Assembly: GCA_913031515.1 (NCBI GenBank)
Contig: CAJWET010000002.1
Span: 1-25,827 of the forward strand
Origin: an uncultured Acidimicrobiaceae bacterium
GTDB taxonomy: Bacteria > Actinomycetota > Acidimicrobiia > Acidimicrobiales > UBA8592
DNA length: 25,827 bases
Direction: 5' to 3'
Shown: positions 15,800 through 23,832 of the stretch, in pieces
How positions within the stretch are numbered: position 1 is the first letter of the stretch
How the letters are laid out: every line of letters begins with the position of its first letter
Notes under the pieces: model-generated
What the model was told of the DNA's origin: nothing
Database searches by the model: none
What the model saw: the letters and a program-made list of their open reading frames with translations, nothing else
Program-made: the position numbers and the translations under genes

Positions 15800-16735
15800 A
15801 TGGGAGAGAACCAACAATGCTGTACGCCTCAACGTAGTAGCAAAAAAATCTCTAAAATCTCTCAGGGTTCACAGAGAGGAAGCAGCCACGAAGAGATGGT
15901 CACTCTTAAAGGAGGAAACTTTCTCATGGGCACCGACTACCGTTTCGGGCGCACCCAGGATGGTGAGATCCCCTCTGTCACAGCACACGTTTCGCCATTT
16001 GCTATAGATAGGTTCGCTGTTACCAATAGCCAATATGCATTATTTGTCGAAGAGACAGGATATATCACGGAGGCTGAGCAGATTGGTTGGTCTTTTGTTT
16101 TTGCTGGCCTCCTTCCGGATGACTTTGAGGACACCCGAGGAGTTCAGGGATCTCCATGGTGGAGGCAAGTTTTTAGAGCGAATTGGAAGCTTCCTGAAGG
16201 GCCTCAATCCTCGATCGACAAAAGGATGGACCATCCCACGGTCCATGTTTCCTGGAACGATGCTGCTTCTTACGCTAACTGGGTTGGAGGTCGACTTCCG
16301 ACAGAAGCTGAATGGGAGTTTGCAGCAAAAGGTGGCCTGGAGAACCCACTTTTCCCATGGGGCAATGAACTCGAACCCGAAGGCCATCACCTCATGAATG
16401 TGTGGCAGGGATCATTTCCGGACAACAATCTTGAAGAAGATGGGTGGTATGGGACAGCGCCGGTCGGTTCATACCCGCCGAATCGATATGGCCTAGGAGA
16501 GATGACTGGAAATGTATGGGAATGGTGCAGTGACTGGTTTTCTATTGATCAAAAACGTGGCGGAAGTGACTCTCAGGGTCCAGCAACAGGGGAAGGAAAA
16601 GTGATAAAGGGAGGTTCGTATCTATGCCATGCTTCATATTGCAATAGGTATAGAATCGCAGCGAGAAGTTTGACTACCACCGATAGCTCTATGGGCCATC
16701 TTGGATTTAGGACTGTTCGCGACATTGAAAGTTAA
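15800..16735 (+). CDS. Formylglycine-generating enzyme (sulfatase-activating)
   Basis: A 311-residue FGE/SUMF1-family protein that oxidises a cysteine in the CxPxR motif of sulfatases to formylglycine, using O2 and copper. The two copper-binding cysteines of authentic FGEs are both present, C276 and C281, in GGSYLCHASYCNRYR. Other family blocks are GGNFLMGTD (38-46), VSWNDAASYANWVGGRLPTE (150-169), WEFAAKGG, MTGNVWEWCSDW (235-246) and the final HLGFRTV. The first 30 residues are a polar, Ser/Gln-rich extension with no clear signal peptide. GGAGAGG lies just before the ATG. No sulfatase gene is in the window, so its client is elsewhere. Convergent with serB, 4 bp apart. Confidence 0.93.
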   Translation: MGENQQCCTPQRSSKKISKISQGSQRGSSHEEMVTLKGGNFLMGTDYRFGRTQDGEIPSVTAHVSPFAIDRFAVTNSQYALFVEETGYITEAEQIGWSFVFAGLLPDDFEDTRGVQGSPWWRQVFRANWKLPEGPQSSIDKRMDHPTVHVSWNDAASYANWVGGRLPTEAEWEFAAKGGLENPLFPWGNELEPEGHHLMNVWQGSFPDNNLEEDGWYGTAPVGSYPPNRYGLGEMTGNVWEWCSDWFSIDQKRGGSDSQGPATGEGKVIKGGSYLCHASYCNRYRIAARSLTTTDSSMGHLGFRTVRDIES

Positions 16736-16739
16736 TGGG

Positions 16740-17915
16740 TTATACGGGGTCAAGGGAATCAGCGGCTTCAATTTCCTCTCTCGTTACCCCAAGCAAGAAA
16801 AGAATGGCATCGAGGTAGGGGACCCTGAGACTCGTATTTGCTGCATCTTGGACTATTGATTTTGCGTTAAACGCAATTCCGAGCCCAGCTTCGCTAAGCA
16901 GATCTAGATCATTCGCTCCATCACCAACAGCGACAGTCTGTTCGATCGGCACGTTCTCTATTTCAGCGATTTCATGTAAGAAAGCTGCCTTTGCTTGTCG
17001 ATCAATTAGTGGGCCAGTTAGTTCTCCCGTCAGCCGCCCATTCTTAATTTCAAGTTGATTCGCGCTGCAGTGTTTGATACCCAGTTCTTTCTGTAGACGT
17101 TCAGTGAAAATCGTAAACCCTCCGCTAACTATGGCAGTGGTATAACCGAGCCTTCCAAGAGTCCGGCAGAAAGTTCGTGCCCCAGGCGTGAGTGTAAGCG
17201 CATGCCATGCACGTTCTATTGCTACTTCGTCGAGTCCGGCGAGGAGAGCGACTCGTTCCCGTAAAGCTTCAGCGAATTCTATTTTCCCTTGCATTGCAAG
17301 GGTAGTTATAGCTGCCACTTCATCCAAACACCCTGCTTGTGTGGCCAAAAGGTCGATAACCTCGTTTTGGATAAGTGTGGAGTCGACATCGAGGACTACA
17401 AGACGTTTCGCTCTTCTGCTCAGGTTCAGTGGTTGGATGGCGATGTCCATTCCTGGATTAGAGGAGGCTACTTGCATAAGGTTCCGCCGCATTATGGAGA
17501 TATCGCCTCCACTGACCGAAAGTTCGTAACTCATGACCGGATAGCGAGATAAGCGAACTATCCGGTCAATGTTGCCTTTGCCATCTGCAATGGCGGCAGT
17601 TGCAACGCTTATTTCTGACGGGGATAGCTTCTCGCCGATAAGGGTAATAGCGTAAGGTTGCCTGTATTGGGTTGGATTGTCATCGACTTCTTCAACATCG
17701 ACTTGGAGATCGCGCTTGAATCCAAAAAGCAACAGGTCCTTCAACGCGTCATCTCCATCATCGATTTCAATTAGTACATCTAGAGTCAAACGACGCCGAA
17801 CCACTATTTGCTCAATATCTCTGATAGTGGCATTCATGCCATCAAGGACGTGAAAAAGATCGGCTGAGATTCCCAATTGGTCGGGACCTGTCACTCGAAC
17901 TAGAACCGTTTGCAT
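16740..17915 (-). CDS. serB: Phosphoserine phosphatase SerB with ACT-like N-terminus
   Basis: Removes phosphate from phosphoserine in the last step of serine synthesis. The 391-residue protein has an N-terminal regulatory part with an ACT domain (residues 3-75, VLVRVTGPDQLGISADLF) and a second ACT-like stretch (about 88-162), as in mycobacterial SerB2, then the HAD phosphatase core. HAD motifs are complete: D176 and D178 in VLDVDSTLIQNEVIDLL, S264 in VSGGF, K309 in RQAKAAF, and D332 and D336 in VGDGANDLD. The ATG at 17915 is preferred because GAGGG lies 8 nt upstream; a GTG three codons upstream is in frame. The gene converges with the formylglycine-generating enzyme gene. Confidence 0.94.
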   Translation of the reverse strand: MQTVLVRVTGPDQLGISADLFHVLDGMNATIRDIEQIVVRRRLTLDVLIEIDDGDDALKDLLLFGFKRDLQVDVEEVDDNPTQYRQPYAITLIGEKLSPSEISVATAAIADGKGNIDRIVRLSRYPVMSYELSVSGGDISIMRRNLMQVASSNPGMDIAIQPLNLSRRAKRLVVLDVDSTLIQNEVIDLLATQAGCLDEVAAITTLAMQGKIEFAEALRERVALLAGLDEVAIERAWHALTLTPGARTFCRTLGRLGYTTAIVSGGFTIFTERLQKELGIKHCSANQLEIKNGRLTGELTGPLIDRQAKAAFLHEIAEIENVPIEQTVAVGDGANDLDLLSEAGLGIAFNAKSIVQDAANTSLRVPYLDAILFLLGVTREEIEAADSLDPV

Positions 17916-18073
17916 GTTCTCCACCCTCTGACACTACCCAGAGAACATCCCATGGCGGGGACAGAATAGAAGAACTATCGGGTTTTCTAGATTGAGGAAG
18001 TCCAAATATTACAAACATGTGAAGTTCCAGTTATTTTTAGTTTTTCTAAGTAGGGTGATTCCATATCGCCACC

Positions 18074-18094
18074 TTGATGGGCATCGACCATCAA
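18074..18094. promoter_or_regulatory. Inverted repeat upstream of the amino-acid transporter
   Basis: A perfect 7-bp inverted repeat, TTGATGG/CCATCAA, separated by 7 nt, ends 31 bp before the ATG of the binding-protein gene. It could be an operator or an RNA hairpin in the leader. The rest of the roughly 200-bp region from 17916 to 18125 is AT-rich and must hold the promoters of serB and of the transporter operon, but I see no convincing -35/-10 pair. GGGAGGA at 18114-18120 is a strong ribosome site. Confidence 0.4.
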
Positions 18095-18125
18095 TAGAAA
18101 ATAAGGGCGGTATGGGAGGAAAAAA

Positions 18126-19256
18126 ATGATCAAGAAGAGCAAGATTCTTCAATTACTTGCGGTTCTGTTCGCTTTCACCCTCATCTCTGCAGCATGCGGT
18201 GATGACGATGACAGCAGCAGCTCTGCAAGTAGCGAAACCAGTGCAAGTGAAGAAAGTACTGATGAGGTAACTCTCACCCAAGATGGTGAGAGCCTTCTCG
18301 ATACTGTACAGGCGCGCGGGACCCTAAACTGTGGTGTTTCCGGTGCAGCTGTTGCATTCTCAACCCTTGACCCGTCAGGGGAAATGGTAGGTTTCGACGC
18401 CGACTTCTGTCGGGTAGTCGCTGCCGCCGTGTTGGGTGATGCTAGTGCAGTGAACTTTGTTTCACTTACTGCTGCTGAACGGTTCACAGCTGTACAATCA
18501 GGGGACGTTGATGTTCTCATGCGTAATACAACCTGGACTCAGAGCCGTGACACAGATGTGGGCATGGACTTTGGGCCAACCACCTACTATGACGGTCAAC
18601 AACTGATGGGTAAAGCCGCTGATGGCTTCTCCGGTTCCAGTACTGTTGCAGATCTAGAAGGTGCCACAATTTGTACGAACGCTGGTACGACAACAGAAAA
18701 GAACATAGGTGATGCTGCGGAAGCTGCAGGAGTAACAATCAATCTCCAAACCTATGAAGACTTTGATATCGTCACTGACAACTTCATTTCTGGAGCTTGT
18801 GACATTATCACCACTGATGGTTCTGGACTTGTTGGCCGAAAGGCACAACAGCAGCCAGAAGGCGAAGAATGGGTAATTTTCCCAGGTGCTCCGATCTCGA
18901 AAGAGCCACTCGGTCCTACCTATGGACAAAATGATAGCAAGTGGGCAGATGCAATTAACTGGTCTGTTTACGCAACAATCATTGCATCCGAAAAGGGAAT
19001 TACTTCAGGAAACGCAGCAGGCGTTGTAGGGAACGATGCGTTTGACGCAGAGTCACAGCGTCTCATGGGTGGCGAAGGTGAACTTCAGTCTCTCATGGGC
19101 CTCGCAGCCGATGCTTTCCAACAGGTTATTACTCAAGTTGGTAACTATGACGAGATTTACGCTCGTAACCTGAACCCAGTTGGCCTTACCCGTGCTGGCT
19201 CATCCAATGCTGGATGGGAAGACGGTGGGCTTATCTACGCTCCACCTGCACGATAA
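18126..19256 (+). CDS. aapJ: General amino-acid ABC transporter binding lipoprotein (AapJ/BztA type)
   Basis: The extracytoplasmic binding protein of a polar amino-acid importer, 376 residues. An N-terminal signal (KK then LLAVLFAFTLISAAC) ends in a lipoprotein-like cleavage site at C24, followed by an acidic, serine-rich linker that would tether the protein outside the membrane. The mature part has AapJ signatures: VQARGTLNCGVSG, GFDADFCRVVAAAVLGD, RFTAVQSGDVDVLMRNTTWT and DFGPTTYYDGQ. A strong ribosome site, GGGAGGA, stands 5 nt before the ATG. The permease and ATPase genes follow, separated by a strong hairpin. Family members bind a broad set of L-amino acids such as Glu, Asp, Gln and Asn; exact specificity here is unknown. 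Confidence 0.93.
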   Translation: MIKKSKILQLLAVLFAFTLISAACGDDDDSSSSASSETSASEESTDEVTLTQDGESLLDTVQARGTLNCGVSGAAVAFSTLDPSGEMVGFDADFCRVVAAAVLGDASAVNFVSLTAAERFTAVQSGDVDVLMRNTTWTQSRDTDVGMDFGPTTYYDGQQLMGKAADGFSGSSTVADLEGATICTNAGTTTEKNIGDAAEAAGVTINLQTYEDFDIVTDNFISGACDIITTDGSGLVGRKAQQQPEGEEWVIFPGAPISKEPLGPTYGQNDSKWADAINWSVYATIIASEKGITSGNAAGVVGNDAFDAESQRLMGGEGELQSLMGLAADAFQQVITQVGNYDEIYARNLNPVGLTRAGSSNAGWEDGGLIYAPPAR

Positions 19257-19339
19257 GTAGCGGATAGAGTAAATAGTTTTATACGGCGAGCTTGGCCAGT
19301 CTTTCGACTAGCTTCCGCTCTTCGGTAAATATTTCGGAT

Positions 19340-19371
19340 AACGAGCTGAGGGCTTAACCCCTCAGCTCGTT
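19340..19371 (+). terminator. Intercistronic hairpin, attenuator or terminator
   Basis: A perfect 13-bp stem (AACGAGCTGAGGG with its complement) closes a 6-nt loop, CTTAAC, and is followed by TTCCGTATT rather than a pure T-run. It lies between the binding-protein gene and the permease gene. In binding-protein transporter operons such hairpins often stop part of transcription or protect the upstream message, giving more binding protein than permease. Structure is seen directly; the effect is inferred. Nothing else is visible in the 167-bp gap. Confidence 0.7.
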
Positions 19372-19423
19372 TCCGTATTATCATTGCTCGTGGGAGAACA
19401 ATGAAATATTTTGGGGGTCAAAG

Positions 19424-20956
19424 TTGAGTGTGATGTCGGAGACGTCGTCTCCTAGCTACCATCATCAAAAACCACCGTTCTACCGTGATGCCACGGTCGT
19501 AAAGTGGCTGTTTCAACTCGGAGCCCTAGCTCTTGTTATTTTTGCTCTTTGGTTTCTTTCAAGCCAAGCACGAGACAACCTTGCAGCTAGAGACATTTCC
19601 ACCGGCTTTGATTTCCTTAGCATCGACCCTGGTATAAATCTCTCTGAAGGAATTGACACTCGACCAGCGACAGGTGGTAGGGCACTATGGGTTGGAATGG
19701 TCAACACCATCCGGTTAGCTACGGCCGGTATTCTCTTTGCGACGATACTGGGCCTATTTGTTGGCCTCGCTCGACTTTCGAAAAACTTGGTTGTGAACAA
19801 GCTTGGGTCAGTGTTTGTCGAGACCCTTCGCAATATCCCGCTCCTTGTACAAATCTTGCTTTATGGAGCTATTCTTGCCAACCTCGGAGATCTTCAATTT
19901 GATTCTGGGTGGGATAACTGGGTTATTTGGTCCAATAAGGGCCTATCTGTCCCTCGGGTCTTCATTGCTGACGGCTTCTACCAGTGGGTTGTCTTTATGA
20001 TCATAGGCGCCATTGCTGCCCGATGGGCTTACAATAGGCGGTCACGTCTTCGTGATGAGACGGGTCAGGATGCCTATCCAGGTTTCGCTTCATTGGGCGT
20101 GCTGGGAGCTTTTGCTGTTATCGGTTGGTTCATCCACCCTATTTTTGGTTGGGTAGGAAATATCTTCGGCGGGATAGAAGACGGAATCTCTAAAATTCCT
20201 GAAGAAGCCCTGCAGGCAGTGCTTTCGATTTTGGCGGTTGTCTTAGCTGTTAATTGGATTCGCGGTTTCCTTAAATCCAGAAGAACTCCCGGAGGATCAG
20301 CTCATTTAACAGATGATGACAAATTCAGAATTTTTTTTGCTGGGATAGGGGCAGGCTTAGCAATTTTGGTGGTCTATGTTGTATGGCCCGGTCTTTCAAG
20401 CTGGATCATCAATTCATCAAGTGATCTATTTGGAGTCCTTGAAGATAAATTCGGAAATGGTCGCACGGGAGGGCCATTCGGGGTTGATCGTCCCGAAGTC
20501 GTCAAACCGGGGAAGTTCGAGAAATATGGACCCTCAGGCCTCACCATGTCGCTTGGGTTCGCTGCTGTTTTTTTCGGTGTGGTTCTCTATACAGCTGCCT
20601 TTATAGCGGAGATAGTTCGTGGTGGGATTTTAGCGGTACCCAAGGGTCAGATTGAAGCTGCGAATTCTCTGGGAATGAAACGCTCAGCTGCTTTAAGAAC
20701 GGTTATTCTTCCACAGGCCTTGCGAGTTATTATGCCGCCATTGGGAAACCAGTATTTAAATTTAACGAAAAACACTTCGTTGGCTATAGCAGTAGGTTTT
20801 AGCGACCTTGTTCAGGTTGGTCAGACCGTCGGAAACCAAACTGGCAAAAACCTGTCCGTTTTCGCCATCTGGATGTTGTTCTATCTCGCTTGTTCATTAA
20901 CGATTTCTGTAGCTGTGAATTTCTTCAATGTTCGACTGAAAATAGTGGAGCGATGA
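19424..20956 (+). CDS. aapQ: Amino-acid ABC transporter permease (AapQ type), enlarged
   Basis: First membrane subunit of the amino-acid importer. Conserved permease parts are the N-terminal TM near residues 27-46, the domain start NTIRLATAGILFATILGLFVG (94-114), FVETLRNIPLLVQILLYGA (131-149), and the ATPase-contact EAA loop EIVRGGILAVPKGQIEAANSLGM (397-418) through PQALRVIMPPL. At 510 residues it is about 100 longer than usual AapQ proteins (near 400). The excess lies between residues about 185 and 370, which hold extra hydrophobic segments near 187-201, 223-240, 263-280 and 304-320. TTG at 19424 has GGGGG 6 nt upstream and is preferred; the ATG at 19433 is an alternative. The next gene starts 1 bp after this stop. 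Confidence 0.9.
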   Translation: MSVMSETSSPSYHHQKPPFYRDATVVKWLFQLGALALVIFALWFLSSQARDNLAARDISTGFDFLSIDPGINLSEGIDTRPATGGRALWVGMVNTIRLATAGILFATILGLFVGLARLSKNLVVNKLGSVFVETLRNIPLLVQILLYGAILANLGDLQFDSGWDNWVIWSNKGLSVPRVFIADGFYQWVVFMIIGAIAARWAYNRRSRLRDETGQDAYPGFASLGVLGAFAVIGWFIHPIFGWVGNIFGGIEDGISKIPEEALQAVLSILAVVLAVNWIRGFLKSRRTPGGSAHLTDDDKFRIFFAGIGAGLAILVVYVVWPGLSSWIINSSSDLFGVLEDKFGNGRTGGPFGVDRPEVVKPGKFEKYGPSGLTMSLGFAAVFFGVVLYTAAFIAEIVRGGILAVPKGQIEAANSLGMKRSAALRTVILPQALRVIMPPLGNQYLNLTKNTSLAIAVGFSDLVQVGQTVGNQTGKNLSVFAIWMLFYLACSLTISVAVNFFNVRLKIVER

Positions 20957-20957
20957 G

Positions 20958-22775
20958 ATGAATGAGCCAACCATGATAAAGGTAGAGTCCCGACCTGAAG
21001 AAACCAGCAGCACTCCGCGCGAATGGATTCGCAAGAACCTTTTTTCAAATATTCCCAATACGATTCTCACGATCGTATTTGGCGCTTTCACTATCTATGC
21101 CATCCGAGGGGTGTTGGGGTTCGTCCTTAGCGGCGAACGACGTTGGGAAGCGGTCGCTACTAATATGCGACTCCTTATGGCACAAGGCTATCCCGCTAAC
21201 CAGTTCGTAAGAGTGTGGTTTACTCTGGGCTGTTTAATGGCTCTGACCGGATTGTCGTTAGCCGCATGGAAAGCTTCAGGGAGGTTACCAGCTACGAAGA
21301 TTTCAATTTGGATCATGAACACGGGGGCCGGATTAGCTCTTTTCGCCGTGTTGGCTCCAATCTCAGCAGCATCGAAATTAGGTTGGGTCATCGCTGCAGC
21401 CATATTTCTTCTTATAGGGCTGGGAATCTGGTTTGGATTAAGGGGGGAGAATAAACGGCCCACAGGATCAATGCCAACCGTATGGTTCTCATTCGGTTTT
21501 CTTGCAATTCTCGTCCTGAGCCTTTGGACAGTTCCATATGGACACTATGCATTTGTCGAAGGTGAATTAATTGCAGAGACCGGCAGGACTGTTGCAATGA
21601 GCACAAAGCTGCCTTTCACGGTGATGTGGTTGATCCTTGTTGGGTCATACCTTTTCGGCGTTCGAATTCGAGAATACATTCCCAGTGGCAGGACGAAAGC
21701 AGTTCTCGTCGGACTCTGGTTCCTTTCCCCATTTATCTTGAATTGGATTGTCCTTCGAGATCCTGATTTTGATTATGCACATATCGCTTCGACGGATATC
21801 CCACTGGCGCTCCTATTTATTATCGGAGGAGGAGTCGCTCTATACATATTGTCAAAACCATCGCTGGGAGAAGTTGGACGAATCCTAGCTATAGGACTCC
21901 TCTTCTTTGCTGTCTTCAACTGGATAGGTGCTTTCTTCGGTTGGTACTCCATGTTGCAGAAAGTGCGAATCAGTTTCGTCCTCCTAGCGTTGGCGGCCCT
22001 AATCGCCCCTAACTTCGCCTCTGACCGGAAGACTCGGCTCCGATTTGTCGCAGGCTGGAGCGCCCTAATCGCTATCTCTCACTGGCTTATCACCGCCGTA
22101 AATTCCCCCTCGACCCTTGAATTACAAGGCCCGACCTATCTTGGGGGATTCTCATTGACACTATTCGTAGCAGTTCTGACTCTCCTGTTAAGTTTTCCAC
22201 TCGGAGTGCTTTTAGCTTTAGGTCGGACATCGACTATGCCAATTGCACGAGTCCTTTGTACCGGCTACATAGAATCCATCCGTGGTGTTCCACTCATAAC
22301 CATCCTGTTCTTCTTCTCGAATATCCTTCCACTTTTCCTTCCCGAAGGGATGGAAATAGCCGAACTAGCAGCAATCGTTACCGGCTATACCCTTTTTAGT
22401 GCTGCATACCTTGCGGAAAATGTCCGAGGTGGACTCCAATCCGTTATGCGAGAACAATATGAAGCATCAGATGCTATAGGGCTAACTACTAGTCAACGAA
22501 CAGGCTTTATAGTTCTGCCACAAGCATTAAGAGTTTCTATACCTCCCTTAGTTGGTCAGGCAATAGGTGTCTTTAAAGAAACTTCACTGGTAGCAATCAT
22601 CGGTGCGTACGATATTCTCCGCATAGCCAACTCTGTAGTCCCTGCCCAAACAGAATTCCTCGGAGTCAAACGTGAAGGATTACTCTTAGTATCGGTCATC
22701 TATTTCATCGTCGCATTTTCAATGTCAAAGTACAGTCGGCGACTGGAAGAACGCGTCGGGCTAGGTGAGCGATGA
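20958..22775 (+). CDS. aapM: Amino-acid ABC transporter permease (AapM type), enlarged
   Basis: Second membrane subunit of the importer. The cytoplasmic N-terminus and first TM (WIRKNLFSNIPNTILTIVFG) match AapM. The transport domain occupies about residues 395-600, with YIESIRGVPLITILFFFSN (437-455), the EAA loop NVRGGLQSVMREQYEASDAIGL (488-509) and PQALRVSIPPLVGQ. Between residues about 85 and 380 there are roughly nine predicted membrane segments, far more than usual; AapM proteins are commonly near 380 residues, this one is 605. The ATG has GGAG 6 nt upstream. It overlaps closely with the preceding gene's end and lies 48 bp before the ATPase gene. Confidence 0.9.
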   Translation: MNEPTMIKVESRPEETSSTPREWIRKNLFSNIPNTILTIVFGAFTIYAIRGVLGFVLSGERRWEAVATNMRLLMAQGYPANQFVRVWFTLGCLMALTGLSLAAWKASGRLPATKISIWIMNTGAGLALFAVLAPISAASKLGWVIAAAIFLLIGLGIWFGLRGENKRPTGSMPTVWFSFGFLAILVLSLWTVPYGHYAFVEGELIAETGRTVAMSTKLPFTVMWLILVGSYLFGVRIREYIPSGRTKAVLVGLWFLSPFILNWIVLRDPDFDYAHIASTDIPLALLFIIGGGVALYILSKPSLGEVGRILAIGLLFFAVFNWIGAFFGWYSMLQKVRISFVLLALAALIAPNFASDRKTRLRFVAGWSALIAISHWLITAVNSPSTLELQGPTYLGGFSLTLFVAVLTLLLSFPLGVLLALGRTSTMPIARVLCTGYIESIRGVPLITILFFFSNILPLFLPEGMEIAELAAIVTGYTLFSAAYLAENVRGGLQSVMREQYEASDAIGLTTSQRTGFIVLPQALRVSIPPLVGQAIGVFKETSLVAIIGAYDILRIANSVVPAQTEFLGVKREGLLLVSVIYFIVAFSMSKYSRRLEERVGLGER

Positions 22776-22823
22776 GAATAGACGTATTAGACTATAGGCA
22801 GCGCATAAAGAGAGGCAGCGCGT

Positions 22824-23582
22824 ATGAGTACTGAAAAAATACAGGGGACCCGGTCCGACATGATCGTCTGTGAAAATGTCGACAAATGGTTTGGAGATTT
22901 CCAAGCACTCAAAGGGATAACGGCAACCATTGCAGAAAAAGAAGTTGTTGTAGTTCTCGGCCCATCGGGCTCAGGTAAATCAACCTGGATTCGATGTATC
23001 AACCGGCTTGAAGCCCACCAGAAGGGAACGATTATCGTTGATGGGGTAGAGCTCACAAACGATCTGCGGAATATTGAAAAAATCCGTTCTGAGGTAGGAA
23101 TGGTCTTCCAACAATTCAACCTCTTCCCGCATATAACTGTGCTTGACAATGTGACACTTGCTCCCAAATGGGTTCGTAAACTGCCAAGGGCAGCAGCAGA
23201 AGAGAGAGCTAAAGAACTTTTGGAAATGGTGGGGATACCTGAGCAAGCAGCTAAGTACCCTGGGCAGTTATCTGGCGGTCAGCAACAACGGGTCGCAATC
23301 GCTCGGGCCCTTGCCATGGAACCTCGCATCATGCTTTTCGATGAGCCAACATCGGCACTCGACCCTGAGATGATTAAAGAAGTGCTTGATGTAATGAGAG
23401 ATTTGGCTCTTGGTGGGATGACAATGATGGTAGTTACCCATGAGATGGGGTTCGCCCGAGAAGTTGCAGACAGGATCTTTTTCTTGGAGTCAGGGGAGAT
23501 AGTGGAAGTTGGGACACCAGAACATTTCTTTACAAATCCGACTGAAGACCGAACCAAACTCTTCCTTAGTCAGATTCTCTAA
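22824..23582 (+). CDS. aapP: Amino-acid ABC transporter ATPase (AapP/GlnQ type)
   Basis: The ATP-hydrolysing subunit that drives the amino-acid importer, 252 residues, cytoplasmic. All ABC motifs are in place: Walker A GPSGSGKST (46-54), Q-loop Q96 in MVFQQFNLFPH, signature LSGGQQQR (149-156), Walker B IMLFDEP (169-175), D-loop SALD and H-loop H206 in VVTHEMGFAREVADR. The sequence is of the polar amino-acid uptake type. GAGAGG lies upstream of the ATG. It is the last gene of the transporter operon; the 250 bp that follow hold the cobalamin riboswitch. Confidence 0.95.
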   Translation: MSTEKIQGTRSDMIVCENVDKWFGDFQALKGITATIAEKEVVVVLGPSGSGKSTWIRCINRLEAHQKGTIIVDGVELTNDLRNIEKIRSEVGMVFQQFNLFPHITVLDNVTLAPKWVRKLPRAAAEERAKELLEMVGIPEQAAKYPGQLSGGQQQRVAIARALAMEPRIMLFDEPTSALDPEMIKEVLDVMRDLALGGMTMMVVTHEMGFAREVADRIFFLESGEIVEVGTPEHFFTNPTEDRTKLFLSQIL

Positions 23583-23654
23583 ATTTTCTAAACTCTGGCC
23601 AAATTGTCGCGATGAAGTAACTAAGAGGCTAAACTCCTATCTGAAAATAAAATA

Positions 23655-23770
23655 TGTTTGATGGGGTTCCGAAGTTCGGTGAAAATCCGGCGCTGTCCCG
23701 CAACGGTGAAGTCCAAATGTAAAAATGAGGAATAAGTCCGGTCGAGTTCTTATCAAATCGAACATTCTCG
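23655..23770 (+). promoter_or_regulatory. Cobalamin (adenosylcobalamin/B12) riboswitch
   Basis: The leader contains the conserved core of a cobalamin riboswitch in order: GGTTCCGAAG, CGGTGAAAATCCGGCGCTG, TCCCGCAACGGTGA and, downstream, AAGTCCGGTCGAG. These segments bind a B12 coenzyme and switch off the genes behind them when cobalamin is plentiful. The following genes encode a BtuF-type binding protein and a BtuC-type permease, which matches this role. Boundaries are approximate; the expression platform probably extends to the start codon at 23833. The 70 bp upstream (23583-23654) should hold the promoter; no clear -35/-10 pair is visible. Confidence 0.9.
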
Positions 23771-23814
23771 AGGTAAGGACAAGTTCGAAACTGGATATCC
23801 AGCAAGTTCTGTCT

Positions 23815-23826
23815 CCCTAGCGAGGG
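23815..23826 (+). promoter_or_regulatory. Hairpin hiding the btuF ribosome site
   Basis: CCCT and AGGG form a 4-bp stem with the tetraloop AGCG. The right arm is part of GAGGG (23822-23826), the ribosome site 6 nt before the btuF ATG. Such a hairpin would block translation, so it is a plausible off-state of the riboswitch. The stem is short, so this is tentative. A nearby perfect palindrome, CTGGATATCCAG (23791-23802), may pair in the alternative fold. Confidence 0.4.
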
Positions 23827-23832
23827 TATCCA

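Noticed and set aside
23603..23634. Possible promoter TTGTCG ... TAAACT before the cobalamin riboswitch
   Set aside because: The spacing is 20 bp and both boxes match the consensus poorly, so it cannot be supported.
23791..23802. Palindrome CTGGATATCCAG as a protein operator
   Set aside because: It lies in the riboswitch leader between the aptamer core and the ribosome site, so an RNA-folding role is more likely.
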